From Rhipicephalus microplus (taxonomy: Eukaryota; Arthropoda; Arachnida; Ixodida; Ixodidae): a DNA stretch of 64,000 bases. Below the pieces are notes generated by a model. It was not told the DNA's origin, searched no databases, and worked only from the letters and a program-made list of their open reading frames with translations. Shown here piece by piece: positions 22,322-43,465 of the stretch (within the stretch, counting starts at the first letter, position 1; the number at the start of each line of letters is the position of its first letter). The stretch is taken from assembly GCF_043290135.1 (NCBI RefSeq), contig NC_134709.1, positions 71,720,956 to 71,784,955 of the forward strand, given 5' to 3'. Both the position numbers and the translations under genes were made by a program.

Positions 22322-23055
22322 ATGACCGGGTTGCTAGCTCTGGGACGATGCGTAAGTCGTGGCTGGCTCTCGAGCAGATACGAAAGCACGCGATTTTCTT
22401 TTTCCTCCAGATTGAGAGCCGCTCTTGCTGTCGACCCACTACGTGCTGGTGGCAGTATTATCAACAAACAAGTCGACGATATGCTCAAGCGTGGTGGCAT
22501 CCAGCCATCGCAGAGCCCTTGGTCGTCCTCTGTTGTACTTGTGCGCAAAAGGGATGGGTCTATCCTATTCTGTGTCGACTACCGCCGGCTCAATAAGACA
22601 AATCGGAAGGTTGTGTACCCATTGCCATGCATCGACGATGCTCTCCATTGCTTGCAAGGAGCAGAACATTTCTCGTCTTTAGATTTACGCTCGGGATATT
22701 GGCAAGTTCCAATGGCTGATCCTGACTTATCGAAGACTGCATTTGTAACACCTGATGGGCTGTATGAGTTTAACGTCATGCTGTTTGGACTCTGCAACGC
22801 CCCAGCAACCTTCGAACGGATGATGGACGCCATCCTTCGCGGCTACAAGGGGAACACGTGCCTCTGCTACCTAGACGACATCGTCGTTTTTTTTCGCGAC
22901 TTTTCGACTCACCTTGGTCGCCTTCGTGCTATTCTCACGTGTCTCACTTCTGCTGGCCTTCAACTTAACATACAAAAGTGCCCTTTTGCCGCACGTTAGC
23001 TCACTATACTGGGTCACGTCGTCTGCAAAGAGGGTGTCTGCAAAGAGGGTGTGGG
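22322..23055 (+). pseudogene. Reverse transcriptase of the second gypsy module, C-terminus deleted
   Basis: RT motifs in order: PWSSSVVLVRKRDGS, FCVDYRRLNKTN, FSSLDLRSGYWQVPM, LFGLCNAPATFERMM and the catalytic YLDD at 22868-22879. A TAG follows near 22998. The frame after ILGHVV runs into a 15-bp tandem duplication (GTCTGCAAAGAGGGT at 23021-23035 and 23036-23050). The reading then jumps to the middle of RNase H, so roughly 130 residues of RT connection and RNase H are missing. Confidence 0.8.
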
Positions 23056-24691
23056 GATACCAAGAATACGGGGTCGCTTACGTGAGTCGAACCCTCAGGA
23101 AAGCCGAGTGTAATTATTCTGTCACGGAAAAAGAGTGCCTCGCAATTGTCTGGGCTTTGACGAAGTTCCGCCCATACCTTTATGGCCACCTTTTCGAAGT
23201 CGTCACGGACCACCACGCTCTATGCTGGCTATCATCGCTCAAAGACCCATCGGGGCGCCTTGGTCGTTGCACGTTTTGCCTACAGGAATACGACATTCGT
23301 GTTGTATACCGATCCGGCCGCAAGCACTCCGACGCTGATGCGCTATCCCGCTCGCCGCTAGCGGCTGACCCAACCTCCTCGTCACCTTCTTCAGCTGTCA
23401 TAACACCAATCGACTTCACAGACATGGCATCGGAACAACGCAAAGATGTGTGGATTTCCCAACTCCTTGTTTTTCTGACTGATCCATTAGCTAATTTGGT
23501 CTCAAGAACTATCTGCCGTCAAGCCACACATTTCGCTAGTCGAGACGACCTCTTCTATTGGCAGAATTACACGTCTGAAGGTCAGAGGTGGCTGTTAGTG
23601 ATACCCAACCACATGCGCTCGAAAATCTGTACTGCTTTCCACAACGACCCGCAAAGCGCTCACGCTGGCACTCTCAAAACGTACAACCGTCTACGTCAGC
23701 GGTACCACTGGCGTGGCATGTACACATTTGTCCGCAAGTACGTACGTGCTTCTCCTGCATGCCAGCGACGTAAAGTCTCACCTCAACGCCCTGCCGGTAC
23801 ACTTCAGCCTCTGCCTTGTCCAGCGCGTCCGTTTGACCGCGTCGGTATCCACTTCCCACGTAGTCTTCTGGAAATTGGTGGATAATTGTTGGCGTGGACC
23901 ACCTCACGCATTACGTGGAGACGGCAGCACTACCCGCAGCAACCGCGAGGGAAGTTACGTTTTTCATCTTGCGCAACTTTGTTTTTCGCCATGGTGCTCC
24001 CCGCGAACTTTTGAGTGACTGGGGGCGTGTTTTCTTGTCTGACGCCATTCATGCATTGCTCGCTCAGTGCAACATGATTCATCGCATGAGGACAGCATTT
24101 CACCCGCAGACGAATGGCCTCACAGAACGATTTAATCGCTTTCTCGGTGATATGTTGACGATGTACACAGCTTCAGACCAGACCAATTGGGACAATGTCC
24201 TTCCATTCGTCACGTATGCGTATAACACCGCTACGCACGCGACAACAGGGTTCTCCCCTTTCTTTCTGTTGTACGGATGCGAACCATCGTGCACGCTGGA
24301 CACTATCCTCCCATACACGCCAGACTCTTCTGAGTACACTGCAATTTCTGATGTTGCGAAGCACGCAGAAGATTGCAGACGATTGGCCCATTCACTGACA
24401 ACCGAGGACTAAGGCCACCAGAAGCTACGGCATGACACCGACTGACATCTCTCTACTTTCAAGACTGGTGCTCTCGTTTGGCTCTGGATTCCACGAAGCA
24501 CTCCTGGCCTTTTGTCCAAATTACTGGCACAATACCACGGGCCCTACCGCATTTTCGCCCATACGTCACCAGTCAATTATGAGACTGAGCCTTTGACACA
24601 GTCTCATGACTTACGCCGTCGTGGCCGAGGAATTGTGCATGTGAGCCGCCTGAAGCCGTATTACGACCCAGCTATAGTGACTACGCCTTGA
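23056..24691 (+). pseudogene. RNase H end and integrase of the chimeric gypsy element
   Basis: The RNase H C-terminus has [15 protein letters not shown] and [11 protein letters not shown], then [13 protein letters not shown]. The integrase zinc-binding block is near 23630-23780 ([24 protein letters not shown]). The catalytic core has ELLSDWGRVFLSD, and FHPQTNGLTERFNR carries the catalytic Glu, in the frame 23894-24412. The C-terminal domain (GALVWLWIP, HVSRLKPYYDP) is in another frame and ends at TGA 24689-24691. Frameshifts are near 23885 and 24412. It could derive from either parent of the chimera. Confidence 0.8.
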
Positions 24692-24727
24692 GTCGCCAGG
24701 TTGGCTACGCTATTCACCGGGGGCCAA

Positions 24728-24884
24728 TGTAGGGAACTATGCGAACGACGACGAAGCAGCAAGAAACGGCAAGCGACAGCGTTGGTGCACACGCACGACC
24801 CGAGCTTGCGTTTGTTTTGTATTTTCGGCCTGTTGGCGTTCCTCGGCCTTCCAGTAGGTCTGTACGTAAATAAACTGCGTGACA
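24728..24884 (+). repeat. 3' LTR of the chimeric gypsy element
   Basis: 157 bp, TGTAGGG...GCGTGACA, followed directly by (AT)n. It is 18 bp shorter than the 5' LTR. Confidence 0.9.
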
Positions 24885-25043
24885 ATATATATATATATAT
24901 ATATTTAAATATTATCTAAATATATATTTGAATATGTCTGCCAACAAGGATAAATAAATATATTTATTCTTGTTGACAATGCTCCCGTTGTGCCATATCC
25001 CATACCTTCAAGAAGACTAACTGGCCTATTGAAATATTACCCC

Positions 25044-25082
<39 letters not shown>
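24885..25082. repeat. (AT)n arrays and AT-rich spacer
   Basis: (AT)n at 24885-24904 and 25047-25082 surround a short AT-rich spacer between two LTR elements inserted in opposite orientations. Confidence 0.9.
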
Positions 25083-25085
<3 letters not shown>

Positions 25086-25270
25086 ATGAAGTCGTGATAG
25101 TCTTGCTTGCGACCGCATTTAATTGAGGAAAGACCTCGCAAAACGAACGGGCAGAGCCAGTACACAGACGATGACGATGACGATGACTCAGAGTGGCAAC
25201 GAAGCCAAAGAGACAAGTGGATGATGGTGATCATGCAGGGATGAGGACGATGTAAGTAACAAATGCCTAC

Positions 25271-26890
25271 ACTAATTCCCCCCACTTTAAGCGGACACCT
25301 TGGCCGCCGTAAGTCAAAGTGACGGGGAACGTCGCGTGAAAGGTTTCATTTCACAAACGGGGACAATCTCTGTGCTGCGGTAGCGGCGGTCTGTTGGGGC
25401 GACGAGTGGTGTCACACGATAATAAACCGGCGAAGTCTGTTCTAAAACAATGTATGGCCCGATGAAGCGTTGTTGGAATTTGTCACAGAGACCAGAAGTG
25501 CGAATAGGTGTCAAAAGCAGCACCTCGTCACCAGGTTGGAAAGACACACGCGGTGGGATTCGTCATAGATGATCTTCCGCTCGTGCTGTCTCGCTTCAGT
25601 ATTGATGCGAGCCTGATGGCGAGACTGGGCCAGGCGGGAATTGTATTCTTCGCTAGAAGACTGACATGAATTCCCAAGGCTGCTAAAGAAGGAGGCGTCG
25701 AAAAAGGTAGTCGGGGTGCGTCCGTACACGAGGTAAAACGGTGAGTAGCAAAGTGTTCGCTGAACGGCGGTGTTGTAAGCGAATGTCAGGAATGGTAAAA
25801 GGGTATCTCAGTTTTTGTGGTTGGGTCGGACGTAAACGGCTATCATGTCTGCAAGGGTTCGGTGAAATCTTTTTGTGAGACCATTTGTCTGAGGGTGGTA
25901 ACTTGAAGCTGTCTTGTGAGTAGCTCCAGAAGCGCGCAGTACTTCATTTACCATTTGTGACAGGAACACTTTGCCGCGATCACTAAGCAGCACACGAGGA
26001 GCTCATGACGCACGATTATGGCGTGAAGAATAAAGTCTGCAACTTCCACAGCTGAGCCTGTAATAACAGAGGAAGTCTCAGCGTAGCGTGTCAGGTGGTG
26101 AACGGCGGTCACTATCCATTGTTTGCCAGCAGATGTGACGGGGAGATGCCCATAAAGGTCAACATCTACAATTTGGAAAGGCATTGAAGGGCAAGGAAGT
26201 GGCTGTAGAGGGCCAGCAGGTGCAGACGTGGGGAGTTTACGATGCTGGCATGGGTAGGAGGAACCGATGAACCGAGCTAGACTAGAAGAAAGGCCAGGCC
26301 AGTAATAACGATATCGAATGCGGTCAAGAGTTTTTTTAAAATCAAGATGACCAGCAGTCAAGTCGTCGTGGGAGGCTTCGAGCACCTGAAGTCGAAGAGA
26401 GCGTGGCAGTACAGGAACCCAGCGCTGACCGTCACGGTGGTAGACGTGGCGGTAGAGAACCCCATTGTCCAACTTAAAGTGCAGGACTTGACGACGGAGT
26501 CGCGCGTTTGGTGGATGAGAAACTCCCGAAAGGTGGTCCATCATGCGTCTGCAGTATGAATCGGACCGCTGGCAGGAGATGAATGTTGGATTGTCGTCCG
26601 AAAAGGGTTGCGTTATTGATGTGAGCGTATGAACTTTGGTAGATGTGGCGGTTGAGTTCTCACCAACGCTGATATGTGTAGTTGGAAGCGGGCAACGAGA
26701 TAAAGCATCGGCGTCTCGATGTTTTCTGCCTGACTTGTAAGTTATGTCAAAGTCGTACTCCTGCAAGCGTAGTATCCACCGACCCATAGTCCGGACAAGT
26801 TCTTCAGTGTAGAAAGCCAGCATAAGGCATGGTGGTCCGTAACGATTGTGAAGTGACGGCCGTGGAGATAGGCCACAATTCTTCACGTAT
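25271..26890 (-). pseudogene. RNase H end and integrase of the deleted gypsy element
   Basis: Read on the minus strand: the RNase H end ([15 protein letters not shown] region near 26850, then [19 protein letters not shown]), and the integrase zinc-binding block with ASHDDLTAGHLDFKKTL and CQHRKLP. The core includes RYAETSSVITGSAVEVADF and, in another frame (25993-25808), LLSDRGKVFLSQ and YHPQTNGLTKRFHR. The C-terminal domain (25547-25314) has PGDEVLLLTPIRTSGL. Frameshifts are near 25970, 25810 and 25530. Confidence 0.8.
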
Positions 26891-27528
26891 AATGTCCCGG
26901 ATGAGGTCACGCAGGTGGCCATGAGACGTAGAGTGGTGGTCGTCAATGTCCGGTTGGAGCCGAACAGAGTCCAGCGTATCAAGGCGCTGGCATGTCATCA
27001 CGGCATCAGCGATGGTAGCTGGGTTTTGCACAGCAAGTGCATTAAAGGGAACAGGCCCAATGCCTTTCAATATGTGGCGCACTTTGTCTGATTCCGGCAT
27101 GGTTGATTGACACGCCGGCACAGTGCGAGGACATCCTCGATGTATGAAGTGTATGATTCACCGGGATGTTGTCGGCGAGTATCAAGTGTCCTCTTCGCGA
27201 CGGCGCATCGAATGTCCGGGGTCCCAAAAACGTGTCGCATCTGCTGCTGGAAGATAGCCCAGTCGGGTAGGTCAATGACGTGATTAAAATACCATGTCTT
27301 TGTGACTCCGGTCAAATAAAAAGGGACGTAACGCAGTTTGGTGGCCTCGTCCCACCAATTAGCGACACTTACGTGGTCGTAGTTGTCGAGCCAGTCTTCT
27401 ACGTCTTCTCCACGAAGATCAGCGAAGAGCGGGGGTTCACGCTGATTTCCGTGTATGTAAATAGGTGGGGCAGCTTGCGTCGATGCGTGGTTGATGGCAT
27501 CAGCTCCGGTAGGCTCGGTCGGGGACAT
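26890..27528 (-). pseudogene. gag of the deleted gypsy element
   Basis: The ATG is at 27528-27526 (MSPTEPTGADA). The capsid block REPPLFADLRGEDVEDWLDN is followed by WWDEATKLRYVPFYLTGV and YTSYIEDVLALCRRVN. A frameshift near 27075 moves it to the frame with DKVRHILKGIGPVPFNAL. It ends where the deletion joins it to RNase H. No zinc knuckle is left. Confidence 0.8.
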
Positions 27529-27815
27529 GCTGCCTGACAGTGGGCGCAATCGGCGGCCTGAACGAAGCTCCAGCGGGTAGAGCGGGCTGCGGGAGGTAAG
27601 AGGACCGAAAATCCACCTCCACCACGTATGAAGTCTAGGTAGTCTTGGTTGCGACGGCGTTTAATTGAGAAAAGACCTCGCAAAACGAACGGGCAGAGCT
27701 AGTACACAGACCATGACGATGATGATGACCCAGAGTGGAATGAGGACAAAAAGACAAGCGGATGATGGTGATTGTGATCATGCAGGGATGGGGACGATGT
27801 GAGTAACAAATGCCC

Positions 27816-27818
<3 letters not shown>

Positions 27819-27885
<67 letters not shown>
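27819..27885. repeat. (AT)n array
   Basis: Pure TA dinucleotide array directly abutting the minus-strand element's 5' LTR. It forms the other half of the AT target with 25047-25082. Confidence 0.95.
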
Positions 27886-27888
<3 letters not shown>

Positions 27889-28829
27889 CTTATATGCAGA
27901 GGAATAACTTCGGTGTTGCCGCAAGGGTATAAGTATGAAAGTAGACGTTGCAGAAGGGCTTTCTTTTCTTGAAGGGCGAGTTGGTACATGATACCGAGAA
28001 AAACAGCGCAAAACAACGGGATGGAGAAAATTTGAACACACGACACAAGCGCTGTGTCGTGTGTTTAATCGTTCGCCGTCCCGATTTTTGCACTGTTCCC
28101 CTCAGTAATAACTGTCAACAGCGACAGCGACAGTGAGTGTTCCCCTCAGTAATAATCATCAACACGAAGTAAGAGTACTGCACGGTAGAAAACACGGACG
28201 GGAAAAAATACAAGGACAAGCGTGTTTTTACCATCCGTGTTTTCTATCGCGTAGTACTCTTAGATTATGTATCACCAACTGGTTCAATCGTCCACCTTGA
28301 TCAACACGAAACAACGGTGCCAAAAGTGTACCAGGAGTGGCCATATAGATGCGCTCGGCACATAACAAACTGCCACCAGCAGGGACACGCGACGTACGGC
28401 CCTTAGCGGCAGCATGCGCTGCCCACGGGAGGCGCTCCTCACCAACGCCGTCACTACGCATGGTTCTTGTCGTTATCATCTACTGTGACCTCGCCACAAA
28501 AAACTTGGTTACTTGGCAAGCGCATGTTTACTACAAATATTATTGCTCCTGAAAATGCTAGCCTTGCTTCGTAAAACATTTCAATGTGTTGCTATCGCAT
28601 TCATTGCTTTGCCCTTTTGGCAAAATTGTGACACTTTTTCTGTGCAGGTCATTTTTCGGATGCCTGCAGTGAGCTATTATCAGTGTTGTTCTCCAGAATT
28701 TCTGATGCCCACTGCAACAAGCTGCCAGAATTATTGAGAAATGCGTGGTGTTGATTCATTGACGCTTATCGTTTCGACTCTTAGTACACAAACTACGGGT
28801 TTAGTGTCACCGTCAAAAGTGGTACTTTT
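27886..28829. repeat. Unclassified repeat region with two inverted repeats
   Basis: AACACACGACACA pairs with TGTGTCGTGTGTT at 28036-28066, a 13-bp stem. AGTACTGCACGGTAGAAAAC (from 28168) is mirrored with two changes by GTTTTCTATCGCGTAGTACT (to 28260). GTACATGATACCGAGAAAAA nearby resembles tick Penelope-associated sequence, a recollection and not a match I could run. An 83-codon minus-strand frame at 28228-28479 has no known domain. Confidence 0.45.
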
Positions 28830-29072
28830 CCCACCTCGGTGGTCTAGTGCCTAAGGTAATCGGCTGTTGACCTGCAGGTAACGGAATTGAATCCTGGCTA
28901 CGGCAGCTGCATTTTCAGTGGAGGCGAAAAGGCTATAGGCCCGTGTGCTCAGATTTGGGTGCACGTTAAAGAATTTCTGGTTTTCTAAATTTCCGGAGCC
29001 GTCCACTACAGCGTCTCTCATCCTTATTTGGTGGGTTTGGGACGTTGAGCCCCACATATGAAATCAAATCAC
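28830..29072 (+). repeat. tRNA-derived SINE (Ruka-like)
   Basis: GGTGGTCTAGTGCCTAAGG (A box) and GGAATTGAATCCTGG (B box), followed by the shared body AGATTTGGGTGCACGTTAAA and tail GGGACGTTGAGCCCCACATA. About 15 percent different by eye from the copies at 31409 and 43873. Confidence 0.8.
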
Positions 29073-29524
29073 TGAGATAGTTACTTTAATGACTGGGCCT
29101 TTGCATTAATTGTCCAGCCAAGTGCCGCGTTATTGTCAAAAAACCTGTAATATCCTTGCTTCTCATTTTTCTCGTGTAATCATTATCCACAGATGGTCAG
29201 CTCAAATCAACAAACTGATGCAAGTCACAGTCTCCACCTCAGTTGAGTTATTTTTATCAGCAATACCTTTTTCTTTGTGACGCGACTTCTGTGTTAGCTA
29301 TGACAAGTCGGGAAAATAATGTCGTCACAGATAAACGGTACGACAATAACCCGAATGGTGTGTCTTTGAGAATGGTGTAGGCTACGCAAGAGAACTTAAA
29401 AAAATATTTCGTTGCCCCGCAGAAGTTGGAGAAACGATGTCAAACGTGTTAAATAAAGATCTAGTTTTTCCCAGCAGATTGAGTTGCAATTTTTTTCAGC
29501 TAGAACTTCAGTGATGTATGATCT

Positions 29525-30490
29525 CTAGCTTCCTCCAACGAGAATCTTTCGGATGTAGCTGCATCTGTTACCGTTGACGACAAAGGCGTGAAAGATCTTC
29601 CGGTGTACTCCTATGTCTGTCTTCGCGCAACCACTTGAAGAATTCTTGTCGCATAGCATCACTGAGTGTGACGTCCCTCGTGTGCATCCTGAAACCTCTG
29701 CTTGTAACGACGTTTCTGCTGTAGCCAATTTACTTACGCAGTGAGGGTCCCACTTACTCGATGTGCGCCTTCTGTGATAAGCTGAGCACGTAAGTTTGAC
29801 GTGGAAAGAACGTGCCTGATGGCCTCGGGACGTGCATTGATAGCAGCGGTTTTCTTTCGTCAGTATTCCTTTCTTATAGTCGAGCGAGAGGCTCACATCA
29901 CAGGTGCGTGTGCCGTGTTTTTTTTTCGATTTGCAGAAAAAACACTAGCTCCAGCTGTTTGATGTGCTGTCCGGTACCGAAGCAGTGCTGCCGGCTTGAC
30001 CTTTATGATGACTAAGAGTGTAGTCAATGAGAGGTAATTCTGAAAATGGCTGGCACTGATCCGGCTTTATATCTGTTTCAATGCGTGTGAAGGTAAGCAG
30101 CTCTTTCAATTTTGAATTAGAGGTTGCAGCTGTTAGTGCTACGTCTAAGGCATTCATAGAAGGCTCGTGTCTTAAAACGTGGCCGCGCTTTGCTCATGTG
30201 CACGCCAGTACGATATCATGTGGCGAAGATTCTCGTAGAATGTCAATGAGCAATTAAGAAAAAGTGACCGTTGGTACGTTTAGTGCAGTGAGATAGCATA
30301 CGTTGAGCTGACTGGTATCGTAAAGTGGCCGGAGGCCGTGTACGCCACTTTCATACTTTACGTGAGGTAGATTTCGAAACGCTGATAGCTGGTGTTGCTC
30401 GATCTCTTTTTTCTTGCCGTCCCACTGTGGTCCCCGGTTTCGGCACCACACAGTAAAGAAACCTATCGATCGGCAAGGAAACAAGACCAA
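29525..30490 (-). pseudogene. BEL/Pao retrotransposon fragment
   Basis: Minus-strand translation shows LRPLYDTSQLNVCYLTALNV (DUF1759-like block of BEL/Pao Gag) near 30300, then a knuckle-like CYQCTSRGHQARSF and SKLATAETSLQAEVSGCTR near 29700, leading into the region before the aspartic protease. The order and wording fit BEL/Pao Gag-Pol and not gypsy. Many stops and frameshifts; no LTR found. Confidence 0.6.
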
Positions 30491-30863
30491 ACGCCGTTCA
30501 TGGTTTCATCTTCTTCGTATTGTCTAGCAGTGCTCGCGTGCACACGTTTATACTACATATTTTTCTGCACCATAGCTGCAAGTACACCACTCTACGCACG
30601 AACTAGTTATAGGCACAAGTAATATGGGTATGCTTCACTTGACCTATAACCTTCAGCACTTCATTGGATATGTCAGTTGTAAATATAGATAAAACTTTTC
30701 ACGTTTTTCAAGTGTAAGGCAAGAAAAGCGTAATGGTTCTTCGTCGAACACTTCAAAATGTCTCAGGCTAGTTTGATAGTTACCACATAATTACAGATGT
30801 CCGGATATCTACGTTGAGAAATTTTATACCACGCAGGTAAATGTGAAGCAATAGATCACTTAC

Positions 30864-40444
<9,581 letters not shown>

Positions 40445-40542
40445 CTGCGAGAGAAGACGTTAATATGCACATCAGGAGAAAAAAACACAACTCCCAATAA
40501 AAGTAACCATGAGTAGTATGTGAAGCAACGCATAGGTAGACT

Positions 40543-40795
40543 TAATTGATTGATTGATATATAGGGTTTAACGTCCCAAAACCACCATATCATTATGAGA
40601 GACGCCGTAGAGGAGGGCTCCGTAAATTTTGACCACTGGGGGTTTTTTAACGTGCCCCCAAATCTGAGCACACGTGCCTACAACATTTCCGCCTCCATCG
40701 GAAATGCAGCCGCTGCAGCCGGGATTCGGGATTCGATCCTGCGACCTGCGGGTCAGCAGCCAAATACCTTAGCCCCTAGACCACCGCGGCGGGGC
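40543..40795 (-). repeat. tRNA-derived SINE (Ruka-like)
   Basis: Reverse orientation, (TTGA)n tail at 40543-40558, near-consensus body, B box with an 8-base internal duplication (GGGATTCGGGATTCGATCC), and CCACCGCGGCGGGGC end. It lies about 100 bp upstream of the TMTC exon A acceptor on the same strand. Confidence 0.9.
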
Positions 40796-41674
40796 TGTTA
40801 CTCGTCCTGAACTTTTGTTGGAGCTCACTAGGTGGGTTCATCGCCACGCCACGCGGGAGAACATGCGTTCAACGCGCGTCTGCAGAATCTCGCTCCCTGA
40901 CGCCATCACATGATTGCTGAGAGAGTGTGCGGGGGAGAGACCACGGCGTCTTACCCAGCCGTTTACAAAGGCCAGAACACGCTACCGCGTGGGCGCGTTC
41001 TGGCAGTGCTTGGGACGCCACACACTGGATTGAAGTCAGCCATAAGCTGCGTCACATGTTATTGTTTTCGGTGTAACGCTTCACTGATATATACTCGACC
41101 AACTGTACGGCATAAGTCGAGACATTCAATTTGGCGATTCTGCAGATGATTCTTCAATGAAGCTTTTGATTGTTTTATTGAGAAGTTGTTAAGAGGTGGG
41201 TCTGTGGCATTGATGAGGATAGATATTTCAGAAAATAAATTCAACAGATCCCCCACACCTTGGGAATCAGTGTTATACGAAGCATGTGGAGGGAAGGTGA
41301 CCGTGTTATAAATTTTATATAGCGACACGACATTAAGTGTACAAATATTACACGCTTAGACATCCCTTGAAGAGTTGCAGTTGTTTACATAACAAGCCAT
41401 TTGCACTTGCGCAATGGTGCCAACAGGAACATAGCTATCAGCAACACCGGAAGTGATAAGCTCATGTGAAGCACTGGTGCTCGCGAGGATGGTAGCGCTG
41501 GACGCTGCTACACAAATAAACTTCAGAACACGGTACCCAACTGCAATTGATGTTAACTAAACGTCCCGGCTTTATCGTAGGTGTACTTATGTAATGCATT
41601 CAAAATTGAATAGCCAGCACGGCAACAAACAGTTCCCGTTCCACGAACTTCTGTTTGAAAAATAGTTCCGAGAC
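40796..41674. other. Unassigned DNA
   Basis: No gene or repeat that I recognise. Confidence 0.45.
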
Positions 41675-41765
41675 CTCGCGTGGCTCTGTGGTAAAATGCT
41701 TGATTGCAGCGCAAAATGCGTGGGTTCAATTTTTTCTCGGGCCCTGACATTTATTCTTTTCAAGA
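41675..41765 (+). repeat. tRNA-like SINE head of a second family
   Basis: CGTGGCTCTGTGGTAAAATGC and GCGTGGGTTCAATTTTTTCTC have A- and B-box form. CCCTGACATTTATTCTTTTC follows. It differs from the main SINE family and has no cloverleaf good enough for a tRNA gene. Confidence 0.5.
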
Positions 41766-43014
41766 ATACACGAGGTTGCGTAATCGCCTGCGTGCGAGGA
41801 CTATTACGATACACCAACGTCAGTCATTAGAGTCGTCGCCCTTCTTTGTGAGCGAAAAATCAGCATTGTCCGTGACCAAAACCTCCATGTAGATCCATAT
41901 AAAGAAGTAAAAAAAGATCTGTTCAAGTGCTACCAGGCTTTCAAACCTGCCATTTTTTCCCCATGGCTTAGAGTGGACACCAACTTGCCAACGGCCCTAA
42001 ATGTACACCCTTGAGTTTCGGTGATGCTCGATTTTAGCGGCTTTACACCACCCACGAGATGGCGCAAGAACTGGTTTCAGCAATCGTTGTTTCAGAAGGT
42101 ATAAGCCCAGCTCTTATTATTAAGCGACAAGCACAACCTCCTGGAAACTGAAACGAATGCTCAGTGAACAGGTAATGAATAGTGTCCGCTACAAAAAAAA
42201 AAAGACCCCATCACTCTTACGTTACAGTTCACCGTTGCTCATTTTTGATACGTATGCGAGTTGTTTTTTTTTTAACATTTCACGTGGCGTAACGCAAGTG
42301 CTTAAGCTCTCTTTCTCCCTTTGAGGATTACTATGAATTCAAATCAAGTCTGTCGTATTTATTTAGCGCCGTTCTTTCTATTGGAATCATGTCATTCGAT
42401 CATGCGTTATCGGCAGAGGCCAAACTTCACAAAATGTAACAGTATTAACGCGATAGCGCTAGAGAGCTCGTGTCACAGAAATTCCGCTTTCGGCGTCGGC
42501 TCCGTTGGTTGTGAACTAAAAATCGTCCGTGAGCGCGAAATCGAGAAACAAGTAAATATAGTAGAAATTTCAGTCCCATTGAGGAGTGAACCCGCGCTGT
42601 TCGCGTGGCAAGCAGACCACAAAACCACGATGTTTTTTGCAGCTTTTTTAATGCACTTTGTTCGACAGGTGTCACGACGAAAACGAGCCCTTTCGGAGAT
42701 TTGTAGGCGCATTTGGGAGGCCATTAAACTACGCCGAAAAAGGTCGGGGTAGTGCAGACATCGCCGCTAGAAACACACAGGAACTTTTAAACAGCTCTAA
42801 AAATGGACAACTATGTCCATCAGGCGGAAAACATATCATGCCTTTCCAAAGACGTTGGTCAAGCAAACAGCGAACGATAGATAATGATCTGCCGCCATCT
42901 GTGAGGCATTGTGAGACTCTCTATGGCAAGCGCGCGGCGTTTATCTTGGAGGACATGCAACTCTTGCTTTAGATCAAAAACCTGTATGTACAATTCGCTG
43001 CACGTGTGGTACAG

Positions 43015-43015
<1 letters not shown>
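41766..43015. other. Unassigned DNA
   Basis: A 143-codon plus-strand frame (42321-42752) has Arg/Glu-rich stretches but no domain I recognise. The sequence has the look of an unclassified dispersed repeat. Confidence 0.35.
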
Positions 43016-43019
<4 letters not shown>

Positions 43020-43087
<68 letters not shown>

Positions 43088-43302
43088 TATGTGTGTGTGT
43101 GCGTGTGTGTGGGTGCGTGTGTTTGTATGTGCGTGTGTGTGTGCGTGTGTTTGTATGTGTGTGTGCGTGTATGTGTGCGTGTGTGTCTATGTGTGTATGT
43201 GCGTGTGTATGTGTGCGTGTGTGTCTATGTGTGTATGTGTGTGTGTGTGTCTGTGTGTGTGTGTGCGTGTGTGTGTGCGCGTGTGCGTGTGTGTGTGTGT
43301 TT

Positions 43303-43348
<46 letters not shown>

Positions 43349-43465
43349 ATCGTGTATGTGTGTGTGCGTGTGTGTGCACGTGGTGTGTGTGTGTGTGCGC
43401 GCGCGTGCGTGCGTGCGTGCGTGTGCATGTGCGTATGTGCACGTGTGCGTGTGCACGCGCGCAAC
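43020..43465. repeat. Long (TG)n-rich minisatellite
   Basis: About 445 bp of TG repeats with interspersed GCG and TAT interruptions, starting as about 60 bp of pure TG. All long Cys-Val and His-Thr frames across it are artefacts. Confidence 0.97.

Larger units (their letters stand above)
17369..24884 (+). mobile_element. Ty3/gypsy LTR retrotransposon, chimeric, with two gag-protease modules
   Basis: The LTRs at 17369-17543 and 24728-24884 match, start TGTAGGG and end GTGACA, and are flanked on both sides by (AT)n, giving an AT-repeat target site. A primer-binding site TGGTGGAGGTGTGTGG begins 2 bases after the 5' LTR. A purine tract ACCGGGGGCCA precedes the 3' LTR. Between them lie gag and protease of one element (17621-about 19826), then a second, different gag and protease, RT, RNase H and integrase (19987-24691). 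The first pol stops exactly as RT begins, so the element looks like a recombinant of two gypsy families. Multiple stops and a deletion make it non-autonomous. Confidence 0.85.
25083..27818 (-). mobile_element. Internally deleted Ty3/gypsy element (gag joined to integrase)
   Basis: 5' LTR 27818-27626 and 3' LTR 25271-25083 (minus strand, 193 and 189 bp, TGTRGGC...TTCATAC). The polypurine tract AGTGGGGGGAATTAG precedes the 3' LTR. TGGTGGAGGTGG follows the 5' LTR as primer-binding site. (AT)n lies on both sides. The inside encodes gag, then jumps near 26890 straight to the end of RNase H, so protease, RT and most of RNase H are missing. It is a non-autonomous deletion derivative with its cis-acting signals kept. 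Confidence 0.85.

Noticed and set aside
42321..42752. 143-codon plus-strand frame rich in Arg and Glu
   Set aside because: No start, splice or domain support; more like an unclassified repeat.
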